A stretch of 64,000 nt of DNA. It comes from Paraburkholderia terricola (GTDB taxonomy: Bacteria; Pseudomonadota; Gammaproteobacteria; Burkholderiales; Burkholderiaceae). The first letter of the stretch is position 1. The number at the start of each line of letters is the position of its first letter. Positions 1-8,759 of this stretch are shown piece by piece. The stretch spans positions 1 through 64,000 of the forward strand of contig NZ_FRAB01000032.1 in NCBI RefSeq assembly GCF_900142195.1, given 5' to 3'. The position numbers were made by a program, and so were the translations under genes. Under the pieces are notes generated by a model that searched no databases, had not been told where the DNA came from, and saw nothing but the letters and a program-made list of their open reading frames with translations.

Positions 1-310
1 CCGCGCTGGGTTGACCACGACGCTCCTGCGCGATCCGGATGATCGAACGCAGGTCATTCACCATGGCCTCGAAACAGCCGGCCTGAATCCAGCGCTGCGT
101 CTGCTGGTAGACCAGTTCCCAAGGTGGAAAGTCATTGGGCAACAAACGCCACGGTGCACCCGCGCGTACGATCCAGCGCAGCGCGTTGAACATCTCGCGC
201 AGTTCGTAGCGGCGCTGCGGTGCGTCCTTGTTCATCAAGGTCAGGTACGGAGCGGCGAAGTACCACTCTTCATCCGATACATCCGTTGGGTATGGCCTGC
301 GTTTTTTCAT
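1..310 (-). CDS. IS5-family transposase, N-terminal part (truncated by window edge)
   Basis: The reverse strand translates from an ATG as MKKRRPYPTDVSDEEW and continues open for 103 codons to the edge. The stretch with SDEEW, RYELREMFNALRW, GAPWRLLP and PWELVYQQTQRW is the typical N-terminal DUF4096-like region of IS5/IS427-group transposases; the DDE catalytic residues lie further on and are outside the window. The protein would cut and rejoin the element ends. Whether the element is intact cannot be judged here. Confidence 0.85.
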   Translation of the reverse strand, partial: MKKRRPYPTDVSDEEWYFAAPYLTLMNKDAPQRRYELREMFNALRWIVRAGAPWRLLPNDFPPWELVYQQTQRWIQAGCFEAMVNDLRSIIRIAQERRGQPSA

Positions 311-352
311 TCTGCCAGGATACCAGGTCTGACAAAAAGTGCCTAACACCCT
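1..352 (-). mobile_element. IS5-family insertion sequence, one end only (continues beyond the window)
   Basis: The sequence carries the first third of a transposase gene reading off the left edge and about 40 bases of leader outside its start. Read on the minus strand, the outer end begins AGGGTGTTAGGCACTTTTTG, which I take as the terminal inverted repeat; the other end is not in the window, so this cannot be confirmed. A CTAG tetranucleotide (353-356) sits at the junction with the porin gene and would fit the 4-base target duplication typical of IS5-type elements. The boundary is inferred. Confidence 0.75.
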
Positions 353-1501
353 CTAGAACGCGTGCTTCATGCCGATCCGCACGTCGGACTGCGTGTTCGA
401 CGTGGACGGCGCGAAGCTATAGCCGATCACCGCGTTCACGCCATCGGACGCGCGCAGATAGTCGCCGGAAATATATACGTCCGTGCGTTTGGACAACAGG
501 TAATGCAGGCCCAGCGATCCCTGATTCCAGTGATTGCCTTCAAAGCGCGTGTGCTGATAACCGCCGTACAACGCGAGCGCCGGCGTGAAGTTGTACGATG
601 CGCCGCCCTCATAAACCTGCATATGCGAGGTCTGACCCAGACCCTTGATGGTCGTATACGTGAAGTCGCCGGTCAGCATCAGCTTGCCGATCGTATAGGC
701 GGCGCCAATGCCGAACGCGCCTTGCTTATCGACCGGAAAGGATGACGAGCTATACAGATCCGTCACCGCGCCGGTTGCCGGATCGACGGAAACAGTCGGC
801 CGGCCGAGGAAACTGCGCGTGCCGATCATCGCATACGGATCGAACGCATAGATGCCGTACGGGTTGTTCAACTGCGTATAAGCGGTGCCGATGTTGAACG
901 CGCCGTGCTCGTAACGTGCGCCCACGCTCCACGCGCTTTTCTGATGGAAGTCGCCCGCCGTATTGCCGAACGAATACATGCCGCCGAAACTGAAGCCCGA
1001 GAAATCGCTCGACAGGAACTTGACCGAATTCGGCAGACGGTCGCCGTTCATGCGGTCGAAGTCGCCCTGGTGGATCGCGTAGCCGCTCGCCCATGCGGAG
1101 ATGTTGTACAGATAGACGAACTCCTCGGTCATGTCGAGCTGATTGCCGAACGACAGCGTGCCCCACGAGTTCTTCAGGCCGACATAAGCCTGGCGTCCGA
1201 ATTCGGCGCCGCCGAATCCAAGCTGGCCGTTGCCCAGGTGAAAACCCGATTCGAGCACGAACACGGCTTGCAAGCCGCCGCCGAGATCTTCCACGCCCTT
1301 GAAGCCGATCCGGTTGCCGTACGAAATGCCGTCATCGAATTTGAACTGGTGGGCGCCGCCTGCGTTGTTCACGTAAGTGATGCCGGCGTCCAGAATGCCG
1401 TACAGCGTGACGCTGCTTTGCGCATGAACAGCCGTGGGCGCGAATGCGGCGCTGGCCGCGAGAGCGAGTCCCGAAAGACTGGCGGCATTTCTCTTCTTCA
1501 T
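353..1501 (-). CDS. Gram-negative trimeric porin (OmpC-like, Burkholderia type)
   Basis: This is a 382-residue outer-membrane general porin. A signal peptide (residues 1-27, cleavage AVHA|QSS) is followed by SVTLYGILDAGITY, the standard first beta-strand of beta-proteobacterial porins, the conserved GNRIGFKGVEDLGGGLQAVF segment, and a C-terminal Phe needed for BAM-dependent assembly. The length fits the family. It would form a 16-stranded barrel admitting small solutes. The TAG stop lies inside the CTAG that joins the IS5 end, so transcription beyond this gene now runs into the insertion sequence. Substrate preference cannot be deduced. Confidence 0.93.
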   Translation of the reverse strand: MKKRNAASLSGLALAASAAFAPTAVHAQSSVTLYGILDAGITYVNNAGGAHQFKFDDGISYGNRIGFKGVEDLGGGLQAVFVLESGFHLGNGQLGFGGAEFGRQAYVGLKNSWGTLSFGNQLDMTEEFVYLYNISAWASGYAIHQGDFDRMNGDRLPNSVKFLSSDFSGFSFGGMYSFGNTAGDFHQKSAWSVGARYEHGAFNIGTAYTQLNNPYGIYAFDPYAMIGTRSFLGRPTVSVDPATGAVTDLYSSSSFPVDKQGAFGIGAAYTIGKLMLTGDFTYTTIKGLGQTSHMQVYEGGASYNFTPALALYGGYQHTRFEGNHWNQGSLGLHYLLSKRTDVYISGDYLRASDGVNAVIGYSFAPSTSNTQSDVRIGMKHAF

Positions 1502-1769
1502 CTAGATTCTCCCCTGCTCTTTGCCTGCGTATTTCGTTGGATGAAGCGATCCTTGCCGGGCGTTGTATTCGACGCGCGGCGTTTCTCGCATGAGGGCAGT
1601 TCGAAACCGGCTGGGACTGACTGAAACGGAGTGGAGCTGGCGTCGAGGCAGTCAATCCGCATGGCTTGCCTGCCTCGACGGGTCAAGAATACGAGTCCAG
1701 ATTTATGGCGAATCAACCGCATGCGACATGAATCTGTCGCCTGGCGACCTTGCCGCCACGAATGCCGCT

Positions 1770-2723
1770 TTATTTCACGCCGAGGGCGGTTTGCACCGCT
1801 TGCAAGCCATTCGCGCCGCTAGCCGTGTTAACTCCGTCGAGCCACGACTTCAACAGTTCCGGGTGACGCTTGAGCGCTTCGGTGGCCGCGACGTCGACGC
1901 CTGTTTTCTTTTCCAGTACTTCGGTGATTACGCCGTTTTCCAGATCGACATTGAACGTAAGCTGTTTGAAAAGGCGCCCCACATTCGGGCATTGCGCGGC
2001 ATAACCGCTGCGCACCACCGTATTGACCGTGGCGCCGCCGTAATTCGGCCCGAAGTACTTGTCGCCGCCGTCGAGATAGGTCAGCTTGAACTTTGTGTTC
2101 ATCAGATGCGGCTCCCAGGCGAGGAACACGATCCACTTCTTCTCGCGCACCGCGCGCTCCACCTGCGTGAGCATGCCGGTCTCGCTCGATTCGACGACCT
2201 TCCAGTTGCCGAGGCCGAACGCCTTGTCGTCGACCATCTTCTTGATGTTCTGGTTGGCCGGCGCGCCCGGTTCGATGCCATAGATCTTATTGTCGAACTT
2301 GTCGGCGTTCTTCGCGAGGTCCGCGAACGAGTGGACACCGGCAGCCGCCACGTAATCGGGCACCGCGAGCGTGAACTTCGCGTTCGTGAGATTCGGATGC
2401 ACGACCTCGATCGATTTCTCTTCCTCGAACGGCTTGACGACCGGCGCCTGCGCCGGCATCCAGTTGCCGAGGAACACGTCGATCTGCCCTTTCTTCAAGC
2501 CCTGATAGGTGATCGGCACCGACAGGTTCGCCACCTTCTGCGTGTAGCCGAGCGCCTTGAGTACGACACCGGTCATCGCATTGGTCGCGTCGATGTCGGT
2601 CCAGCCCGGCCCCGCCATGTTGACCTGCGTGCACGACTGCGGCTCCGCGGCCGAAGCAAGAGTGGCCGCGGCGCAGAAGAGCGCGGCGCCGGATACGGCC
2701 TGTTTCAAGAGCTTTTTCATCAT
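1770..2723 (-). CDS. Choline/betaine ABC transporter periplasmic binding protein (ChoX-like), orphan
   Basis: A 317-residue OpuAC-family binding protein with signal peptide (about 1-25, ASA|AEP). The four aromatic positions that form the choline cation-pi box in ChoX appear as Trp41 (GPGW), Trp88 (FLGNW), Tyr124 (VPDY) and Trp203 (FLAWEPH). The start has an AGGA 7 bases upstream. No permease or ATPase gene is adjacent; the nearest such genes are choV/choW about 38 kb away, so it probably works with those or with a system elsewhere. It sits downstream of betC on the same strand with a 62-base gap, which fits uptake of choline or choline sulfate. Confidence 0.9.
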   Translation of the reverse strand: MMKKLLKQAVSGAALFCAAATLASAAEPQSCTQVNMAGPGWTDIDATNAMTGVVLKALGYTQKVANLSVPITYQGLKKGQIDVFLGNWMPAQAPVVKPFEEEKSIEVVHPNLTNAKFTLAVPDYVAAAGVHSFADLAKNADKFDNKIYGIEPGAPANQNIKKMVDDKAFGLGNWKVVESSETGMLTQVERAVREKKWIVFLAWEPHLMNTKFKLTYLDGGDKYFGPNYGGATVNTVVRSGYAAQCPNVGRLFKQLTFNVDLENGVITEVLEKKTGVDVAATEALKRHPELLKSWLDGVNTASGANGLQAVQTALGVK

Positions 2724-2785
2724 GTCGGCTTCCTGTAGGTAGGTGAATCATGAGCGGGATATCGAGCGGAACACCGGGCGGCAAA

Positions 2786-4324
2786 CTAGTGCGCGACGGC
2801 GGGAAAGCGCGCCATCGCTTCCAGCGTATCGAGATCGATGTGGTTGCGCATGTAGCGCTGGCTCGCATCCACCAGCGGCTGCCAGTCCCACGACGCAACC
2901 GTGCCCTGCGTCGTGGCCGCGAAATGAAAGTGACGGCGGCGCTGGCTTTTCAGAACCTCCTCGTGCAACGCGGCGAGATCCCAGCGTCGCGCGATCTCCT
3001 CGCGCAGCGCCGCCACTAGCAGCGCGTATTCGGCGCGCGCGGCAAGGTTCTCGCGCTCGAACGGGTCCGCCGCGACGTCGTATAGCTGATCGGGATCGGC
3101 CGGCGTGTGGATGAACTTGAACTGCCCGCGCCGCAGCATCACGATCGGCGCTATCGCGCCTTCGGCCAGATATTCGCCGATCGCCTCGTCGTGACCGCCA
3201 CCGGCGCCGCGCAGATGCGGCATGAGGCTTTGTCCGTCGAGCGAATCCGGCCACACGGCGGGCAACTCGCCACGCGCCAATTCGACGAGCGTGGGCAACA
3301 GATCGAGATGCGATACGGACGCCTTCACGCGATGCGCGTCGAACTGCTGCGGCGCATGCACGATCAGCGGCACGCGGCAGCCGCCTTCGAAGAACGTCAT
3401 CTTGTACCAAAGGCCGCGCTCGCCGAGCATCTCGCCGTGGTCCGATGTCACGACGATCACGGTGTCCTGAGCGAGGCCCGTCTGTTCGAGTGCATCGAGG
3501 ATCGCGCCGAACTGATCGTCGACATAGGAAATCGCGCCGTAATAAGCGCGGCGCGCATTGCGGATCTGCTGGTCGGTCGGCGGCGTGCGGTCGGTTTGAG
3601 AGACGTGCCGCAAGCGCTTCGAATGCGGATCGGCTTCGTCGAACGAATCGCGATACGCGGGCATGTCGATGCATTCGTCGGGGTACATGTCCCAGTACTT
3701 TTGCGGAACCGCGTACGGGTCGTGCGGGTGCGTGAGCGAGGCGACCAGACAGAACGGCCTCGCGTCTTTGCCGGCATGACGCTCGCGCGCGATGTCGAAG
3801 AGCTTTTGCCGGGTCGTGAACGTGACTTCGTCGTCGAAGTCGAGTTGATTGGTGCGCACGCACGGACCCGCGTCGATCACTGAACTCATGTTGTGATACC
3901 ACGTCGGGCGCGTTTCGAAATCGTCCCAGTTGGGCGTCCAGCCGAAATCGGCGGGATAGATGTCGGTCGTGAGCCGTTCCTCGAAACCGTGCAATTGATC
4001 GGCGCCGCAGAAATGCATTTTTCCGGACAGGATCGTGCGATATCCTTCCGCCCGAAGATAATGCGCGAACGTCAGTGTTTGCGACGGAAATTCCGCTGCG
4101 TTGTCGTAAGCGCCAATCGCGGACGGCAGCTTGCCCGACAAAAAGGAAAAGCGCGACGGCGCGCACAACGGACTCGCGCAATACGCCGACTCGAACACCA
4201 CGCCCTGCTTCGCGAGGCGATCGAGATTGGGAGTTTTCGTCAGACGATGCCCATAAGCGGCAAGCGCGAAAGGCGTCATCTGGTCGGCCATGAGAATAAG
4301 AATATTCTTTTTGGTGTCAAGCAT
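2786..4324 (-). CDS. betC: Choline-sulfatase
   Basis: Hydrolyses choline-O-sulfate to choline and sulfate. The 512-residue protein has the sulfatase signature C-A-P-S-R at Cys54, the residue converted to formylglycine, preceded by the N-terminal metal-site stretch LILMADQMT. DHGEMLGERG and the C-terminal FHFAATTQGTVASWDW segment are typical of BetC. I chose the ATG giving MLDTKKN because the upstream in-frame codons are not family-like and place Cys54 off its usual position. It is divergent from a LysR-type regulator, and three 12-base direct repeats lie just upstream of its start. Confidence 0.95.
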   Translation of the reverse strand: MLDTKKNILILMADQMTPFALAAYGHRLTKTPNLDRLAKQGVVFESAYCASPLCAPSRFSFLSGKLPSAIGAYDNAAEFPSQTLTFAHYLRAEGYRTILSGKMHFCGADQLHGFEERLTTDIYPADFGWTPNWDDFETRPTWYHNMSSVIDAGPCVRTNQLDFDDEVTFTTRQKLFDIARERHAGKDARPFCLVASLTHPHDPYAVPQKYWDMYPDECIDMPAYRDSFDEADPHSKRLRHVSQTDRTPPTDQQIRNARRAYYGAISYVDDQFGAILDALEQTGLAQDTVIVVTSDHGEMLGERGLWYKMTFFEGGCRVPLIVHAPQQFDAHRVKASVSHLDLLPTLVELARGELPAVWPDSLDGQSLMPHLRGAGGGHDEAIGEYLAEGAIAPIVMLRRGQFKFIHTPADPDQLYDVAADPFERENLAARAEYALLVAALREEIARRWDLAALHEEVLKSQRRRHFHFAATTQGTVASWDWQPLVDASQRYMRNHIDLDTLEAMARFPAVAH

Positions 4325-4347
4325 TGGAACGTGCCTCGAATAGAATC

Positions 4348-4380
4348 GCAAATGTTGGAGCAAATGTTGGTGCAAATGGC
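4348..4380. repeat. 12-base direct repeats in the betC/LysR intergenic region
   Basis: Two full copies of GCAAATGTTGG(A/T) and a third partial copy (GCAAATGGC) lie head to tail 24-56 bases upstream of the betC start, in the divergent control region shared with the LysR gene. Helically phased repeats here could be regulator contacts. This is inference; no experimentally known site was recognised. Confidence 0.5.
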
Positions 4381-4480
4381 ATTGCAAGCGGATGAATCAG
4401 GCCGGGCAGCAACAGCACTATTGCCGTCCAATTCGCCGCTGTGAAGACGGCAAATCGTTATGTGCCTATAAGGGGGCGTT

Positions 4481-5395
4481 ATGTCGAGGCAGGATCGCTT
4501 GCCGCCGATGCAGGCGTTGACGATGTTCGAATCGGCCGCGCGGCTCGCCAGCTTCACGGCGGCCGCTCGCGAGTTGGGTTCGACGCAGCCGGCGGTCAGT
4601 CAGCGCGTCGTGCAGCTCGAAGAAGCGCTCGGCGCGCCGCTCTTCGAGCGCGGCCACCGCGGCGTCACGCTGACCGAGGACGGCGTGCGTCTCTTCGAAG
4701 CCGTGCACGACGCGCTGGACACGATCCGCGCAGCCACCGCCGAGATTCGCGCGCGGCGCACGCCGCAAACGCTCACGCTCTCCACCGATTTCGGCTTCGC
4801 CACGTATTGGCTGATGCCGCGCCTGTCGCAATTCAAGGCGTTGATGCCGGACGTCGACGTGAAGATCATCACCTCGCAGAATGTGTTCGACCCATCGCAC
4901 GAGCAGTCCGACATTGCGATTGCATTCGGCGACGAGGATGCGGATTGGACCGCGCGCGGCGTGGTCAAGCTGTTTCCCGAACGCGTGACGCCCGTGTGCA
5001 GCCCCGCGTTTGTCGCGGCGCATCCGTCGTTGCGCACCCCCGCGGACTTGACGAATCTGCCGCTGCTGCATCTCGAACCCACTCAGCCGGCGCGCTGGCT
5101 TTCATGGGCCGACTGGTTCGCCGCGCACAGCCTCGACGCGCCCGCCGCGCATCGCGGCATCACGTTCAACAGCTACACGTTGGTCGCTCACGCCGCGATC
5201 ATGGGTCAGGGCGTCGCGCTCGGCTGGGCGCCGCTCGTCGACGAACTCCTCGCTACCGGGCAACTGGTCGAACTGTTCGATACGCCGCTCGTCACCGGGC
5301 GCGGCTATCTGCTCGTCACGCAGCGCACGGCCACGCCGGTCATCAGCGCGTTTCGCCAATGGCTGCTGGGCGAATGCGGACTCGACGCCGAATGA
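4481..5395 (+). CDS. LysR-type regulator of choline sulfate utilisation
   Basis: A 304-residue LysR-family protein. The N-terminal winged helix (LPPMQALTMFESAARLAS, then TQPAVSQRV) is followed by a periplasmic-binding-like effector domain beginning near residue 90. Sequence features such as FATYWLMPRLSQF and SDIAIAFGD match the choline-sulfate utilisation transcription factor subfamily that neighbours betC in many proteobacteria. The RBS AGGGGGCG lies just before the start. Its divergent position makes regulation of betC, probably by choline or choline sulfate, the likely job. Confidence 0.88.
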   Translation: MSRQDRLPPMQALTMFESAARLASFTAAARELGSTQPAVSQRVVQLEEALGAPLFERGHRGVTLTEDGVRLFEAVHDALDTIRAATAEIRARRTPQTLTLSTDFGFATYWLMPRLSQFKALMPDVDVKIITSQNVFDPSHEQSDIAIAFGDEDADWTARGVVKLFPERVTPVCSPAFVAAHPSLRTPADLTNLPLLHLEPTQPARWLSWADWFAAHSLDAPAAHRGITFNSYTLVAHAAIMGQGVALGWAPLVDELLATGQLVELFDTPLVTGRGYLLVTQRTATPVISAFRQWLLGECGLDAE

Positions 5396-5521
5396 GCGCC
5401 TGACGTTCCCATTCCAGCGCGACGGCGGTTAGCTTCTATCCGCGCGTCCGGTGGATTTGCTCTACTGCGATGATGCATGCCGCGCCCCGCGGCGTCGCCT
5501 TATCGTCTATGTGGAGAGCGC

Positions 5522-6397
5522 ATGTCCGCCGATTCCCGTCCCGATCAACTGGTTCTCACCGTCGCGTGTCCGAGCGCGGCGGGCCAGGTTGCCGCCGTTG
5601 TCGGCTTTCTCGACCGGCATCATTGCTATATCGACGAACTGACCGTTTTCGACGACGACCTCAGCGAACGCTTCTTCGTGCGTTGCGTGTTTCATGGCGT
5701 CGAGAGCAAGGAGAGCCTGGACATCGCGGCGCTCGAGCGTGAATTCACCGTCATCGCCGAGCGCTTTCAGATGACATGGGCCATGCACGATGTCGGCACG
5801 CGGCCGAAGGTGCTCATCATGGTGTCGAAACTCGAACACTGTCTCGCCGACCTGCTATTCCGCTGGCGCATGGGCGAGTTGAAGATGGACATCGTCGGCA
5901 TCGGCTCGAATCATCGCGACCTCGAACCGCTTGCGCAGCAGCACGGCCTGCCGTTCCATCATCTGCCGATCACCGCCGACACCAAGCCGCAACAGGAGGC
6001 GCGCCTGCTCGATCTGTTCGAGACCTCGGGCGCTGAATTGATGATTCTCGCGCGCTACATGCAGATTCTTTCCGGCGAAACGAGCCGCGCGCTCGCGGCG
6101 CGCGCGATCAATATCCATCATTCGTTCCTGCCCGGCTTCAAGGGTGCGAAGCCTTATCACCAGGCGCATGCGCGCGGCGTGAAGCTGATCGGCGCAACCG
6201 CGCATTTCGTGACCGACGATCTCGACGAAGGCCCGATCATCGAGCAGGTGGTGGAGCGCGTCGATCATGCTTACGGCCCGGAGCGGCTGCTTGCCACGGG
6301 ACGCGACGTCGAATGCATCACGCTGGCGCGAGCGGTGAAGGCGTTTATCGAGCGGCGCGTGTTTATCAACGGCGATCGAACCGTCGTGCTGCAATAA
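5522..6397 (+). CDS. purU: Formyltetrahydrofolate deformylase
   Basis: Hydrolyses 10-formyl-THF to formate and THF, recycling folate when demethylation of betaine floods the C1 pool. The 291-residue protein has an N-terminal ACT domain (LVLTVACPSAAGQVAAVVGF) and a PurN-like formyltransferase domain from about residue 90, with the INIHHSFLPGFKGAKPYHQA segment and TAHFVTDDLDEGPII carrying the catalytic Asn-His-Asp set. The ATG at MSADSRP is preferred over the upstream one because GGAGAG precedes it and the ACT domain begins there. In Pseudomonas a purU paralogue is likewise linked to betaine catabolism. Confidence 0.95.
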   Translation: MSADSRPDQLVLTVACPSAAGQVAAVVGFLDRHHCYIDELTVFDDDLSERFFVRCVFHGVESKESLDIAALEREFTVIAERFQMTWAMHDVGTRPKVLIMVSKLEHCLADLLFRWRMGELKMDIVGIGSNHRDLEPLAQQHGLPFHHLPITADTKPQQEARLLDLFETSGAELMILARYMQILSGETSRALAARAINIHHSFLPGFKGAKPYHQAHARGVKLIGATAHFVTDDLDEGPIIEQVVERVDHAYGPERLLATGRDVECITLARAVKAFIERRVFINGDRTVVLQ

Positions 6398-6410
6398 GCA
6401 GAGAATAGGC

Positions 6411-6440
6411 AAAAACGCCGCTAAAAAGCGGCGTTTTCTT
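6411..6440. terminator. Rho-independent terminator after purU
   Basis: An 8-pair G/C-rich stem ACGCCGCT / AGCGGCGT with a 4-base A loop, flanked by an A run on the left and TTTT on the right. It lies between convergent genes and the flanking A and T runs would let it work in both directions. Confidence 0.9.
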
Positions 6441-6445
6441 TAGAA

Positions 6446-6470
6446 GTTGCCGCTCTGACAAAGCGGCAAC
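6446..6470. terminator. Second hairpin between convergent genes
   Basis: A perfect 9-pair stem GTTGCCGCT / AGCGGCAAC with a 7-base loop directly follows the first terminator. There is no long T run, so it is a weaker terminator or an RNA-stabilising hairpin for the minus-strand binding-protein transcript. Confidence 0.55.
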
Positions 6471-6491
6471 CGTTTCACAAGAGCAGAGCGA

Positions 6492-7349
6492 TCACTTCAC
6501 CCAGCTATCCACGCGATCGCCATGCGCGCTGATCCATGCATCGGCGGCGGCGGTCGGCTTCTCGCCGTTTTGCGTCGCCAGCATCACGCTGTCGATCTCG
6601 CCCGGCTTCCATTGAAACTTCTTCAGGAACGCGACGACGGGCGGCGCTTTCTTTTCGAGTTCCGGATTCACGACGCTATCCACGTGCTCCGCTTCACCGA
6701 ATACTTTCTTCGGGTCTTCGAGGAATTTGAGCTTGTACTTCGCGAACATCCAGTGCGGTTTCCAGCCGGTCACGATGATCGGCTTGCTCGCCGCTTCCGA
6801 GCGTGCCAGTTCGGCGGTCATCGCGCTACCCGAACTCGGCATCAACGTATAGTTCAGCCCATACGCCTTGATCGCTTCGCTGGTTTTCTGCATCACGCCC
6901 GCGCCCGCGTCGATACCGACAATGCGCGCGCCGAATTCCGCCTTCTTCGCTTCCAGATCGCCCACGGTCTTCACGTCGGCATTCTCCGGCACGATCAAGC
7001 CGATCTTCGCGTCGTTGAAGTTCGGGCCGAGGTCGACCACCTTCTCCTTGAAGTTATTCCAGTACGCACCGTGCGTGACCGGCAGCCACGCGGAGAGCGT
7101 CGCGTCCAGATCGCCGCGCGCCACGCCTTGCCACATCACGCCGGCCGCGACCGGCACGAGTTGCACCTGATAACCGAGGCGTTTTTCGATCACGCGCGCG
7201 GCCACGTTGGACGTCGCCACGCTGTCGTCCCAGCCTTCCACGTAACCGATCTTGATGGTCGGCTTCGTATCGGCCGACACGCTAACGCTGCTTGCCGCCA
7301 GCGCCGCGCTCAAGGTACTCAACACCAATATCTTTTTGATCAGTCTCAT
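6492..7349 (-). CDS. Glycine betaine-type ABC transporter binding protein (OpuAC/ProX family)
   Basis: A 285-residue periplasmic binding protein with a signal peptide (cleavage near VSA|DTK). Aromatic motifs GYVEGWDD, LSAWLP and VTGWKPHWMF are those that hold trimethylammonium groups in glycine betaine/carnitine binders. Of three clustered ATGs I chose the third (MRLIKK), which has GGGAG six bases upstream. It is the last gene of the long betaine run, 138 bases after gbcB, and has no permease or ATPase of its own. In Pseudomonas, extra binding proteins of this kind (CaiX, BetX) share one CbcWV core; the same may hold here. Confidence 0.88.
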   Translation of the reverse strand: MRLIKKILVLSTLSAALAASSVSVSADTKPTIKIGYVEGWDDSVATSNVAARVIEKRLGYQVQLVPVAAGVMWQGVARGDLDATLSAWLPVTHGAYWNNFKEKVVDLGPNFNDAKIGLIVPENADVKTVGDLEAKKAEFGARIVGIDAGAGVMQKTSEAIKAYGLNYTLMPSSGSAMTAELARSEAASKPIIVTGWKPHWMFAKYKLKFLEDPKKVFGEAEHVDSVVNPELEKKAPPVVAFLKKFQWKPGEIDSVMLATQNGEKPTAAADAWISAHGDRVDSWVK

Positions 7350-7487
7350 CGCCATCTCCCGTTCGCCGTCCAAAAAACAACCCATTGAGCATTTAGAATC
7401 GCCAGCCAGAAAGGCCGGGTAACGTTGTTTTCCGACATGCAGTTGTCCGCATGCGACCTCGCCCGAAATCCGGGTCCGATTCTTGTC

Positions 7488-8726
7488 TTACTTATCGACG
7501 ACGAGATCACTGAGCGGCTTGCTGCAGCACAGCAGCACCATGCCCTGGTCGATCTCACGCTGACGAATCCCGCCCGCGTGTTTCATCGCGACTTCACCCG
7601 ACACCAGCTTCACCTTGCACGTGCCGCACATGCCCTGCGTGCACGATGCGGGCAGCCGAACGCCGGCTTTCTTCGCCGCATCCAGTACATGCTGACCGCT
7701 GCCGCATTCGATCTCGCGATGGCTTTTGGCAAAGCTCACCTTGAATTTCGTGTCCGTCGACTCGACCGGCGCGGGCGCAAAACCCGGCGCCTCTGCGCGC
7801 ATTTCGGCAAAGCTCTCCGCGGTAGCGGGAACCGTGGCACTGGCTGTCTGCAACGCATCCGCGACATGCGCGGTCGTCAATTCGGCGGCGACCTCGCTCA
7901 CCGTCTCGAACGAAAAGCTTTCCTCGTGATAATGGCTGCGATCGAATCCGCCCTCGTCCAGCAAATTGCGCACGGCCTGCATATACGGCGCGGGCCCGCA
8001 AGTGAAGATCTCGCGTTCGAGGAAATCCGGCGCGATCAGCTTGAGCAGCGGCAGCGTAAGAAAGCCGGTCACGCCAGGCCAATTCGTGCGCGCGCCGAGC
8101 CGTTCGCACACGAACGCCGTGCGGAAATGCGCCTGATTCGAGGCAATCAGATCGAGCTCGCGCGCGAAAATGATGTCGTCCGGCGTGCGCGCGCTGTGCA
8201 CGAATACGATGTCGCTGTCCTGACCCAGTTCGTGATGCGCGCGGCTCATCGACATCAACGGCGTGATACCCGAGCCCGCCGACAAAAACAGAAACTTGCG
8301 CGCCGGATGCCGCGCGCAGGTGAATTCGCCGGAAGGCCCAAGCACGCGTACCTGCGAACCCGCATGCAGGTTGTCGTGCAGCCAGTTCGACACCTTGCCG
8401 CCCGGCACCCGCTTCACGGTGATCGAAATCGTATGCGGTCGCGTTGGCGGCGACGAAATCGTGTAGCAGCGATTCACCGCCTCGCCGTCGATCTCCAGTT
8501 CGAGCGTGATGAACTGCCCCGGCTCGAACACGAACGCGCGTTCCGACGGCGCGCGAAAGAAAAAGCTTTTGACGTCGTGCGTTTCCTGGCGGACCTGGCA
8601 GCACACCAGCGTGTCGTCGGTATCGCTGTTCCAACGCGCCGGCAGCGTCTCCCAGAACCGCGGTTGCGTCACGCGGTTGGGAGCCGGCTCGGTCCTGAGC
8701 TGAAACGTCGCCTGATCGCGCATCAT
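7488..8726 (-). CDS. gbcB: Glycine betaine monooxygenase, reductase subunit
   Basis: Passes electrons from NAD(P)H to the Rieske oxygenase GbcA. The 412-residue protein shows an FAD-binding barrel with RCYTISSPP (residues 87-95), an NAD-binding lobe with SAGSGITPLMSM (149-160) and FTCGPAPYM (241-249), an alanine-rich linker (about 280-325), and a C-terminal plant-type [2Fe-2S] domain with Cys362, Cys367, Cys370 and Cys400. It starts 33 bases after gbcA, so the two are almost certainly cotranscribed. RBS is GGGAG. Confidence 0.95.
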   Translation of the reverse strand: MMRDQATFQLRTEPAPNRVTQPRFWETLPARWNSDTDDTLVCCQVRQETHDVKSFFFRAPSERAFVFEPGQFITLELEIDGEAVNRCYTISSPPTRPHTISITVKRVPGGKVSNWLHDNLHAGSQVRVLGPSGEFTCARHPARKFLFLSAGSGITPLMSMSRAHHELGQDSDIVFVHSARTPDDIIFARELDLIASNQAHFRTAFVCERLGARTNWPGVTGFLTLPLLKLIAPDFLEREIFTCGPAPYMQAVRNLLDEGGFDRSHYHEESFSFETVSEVAAELTTAHVADALQTASATVPATAESFAEMRAEAPGFAPAPVESTDTKFKVSFAKSHREIECGSGQHVLDAAKKAGVRLPASCTQGMCGTCKVKLVSGEVAMKHAGGIRQREIDQGMVLLCCSKPLSDLVVDK

Positions 8727-8759
8727 TGTTTTCTCCCGCTCCTGGTTGCGGTATTGCGC

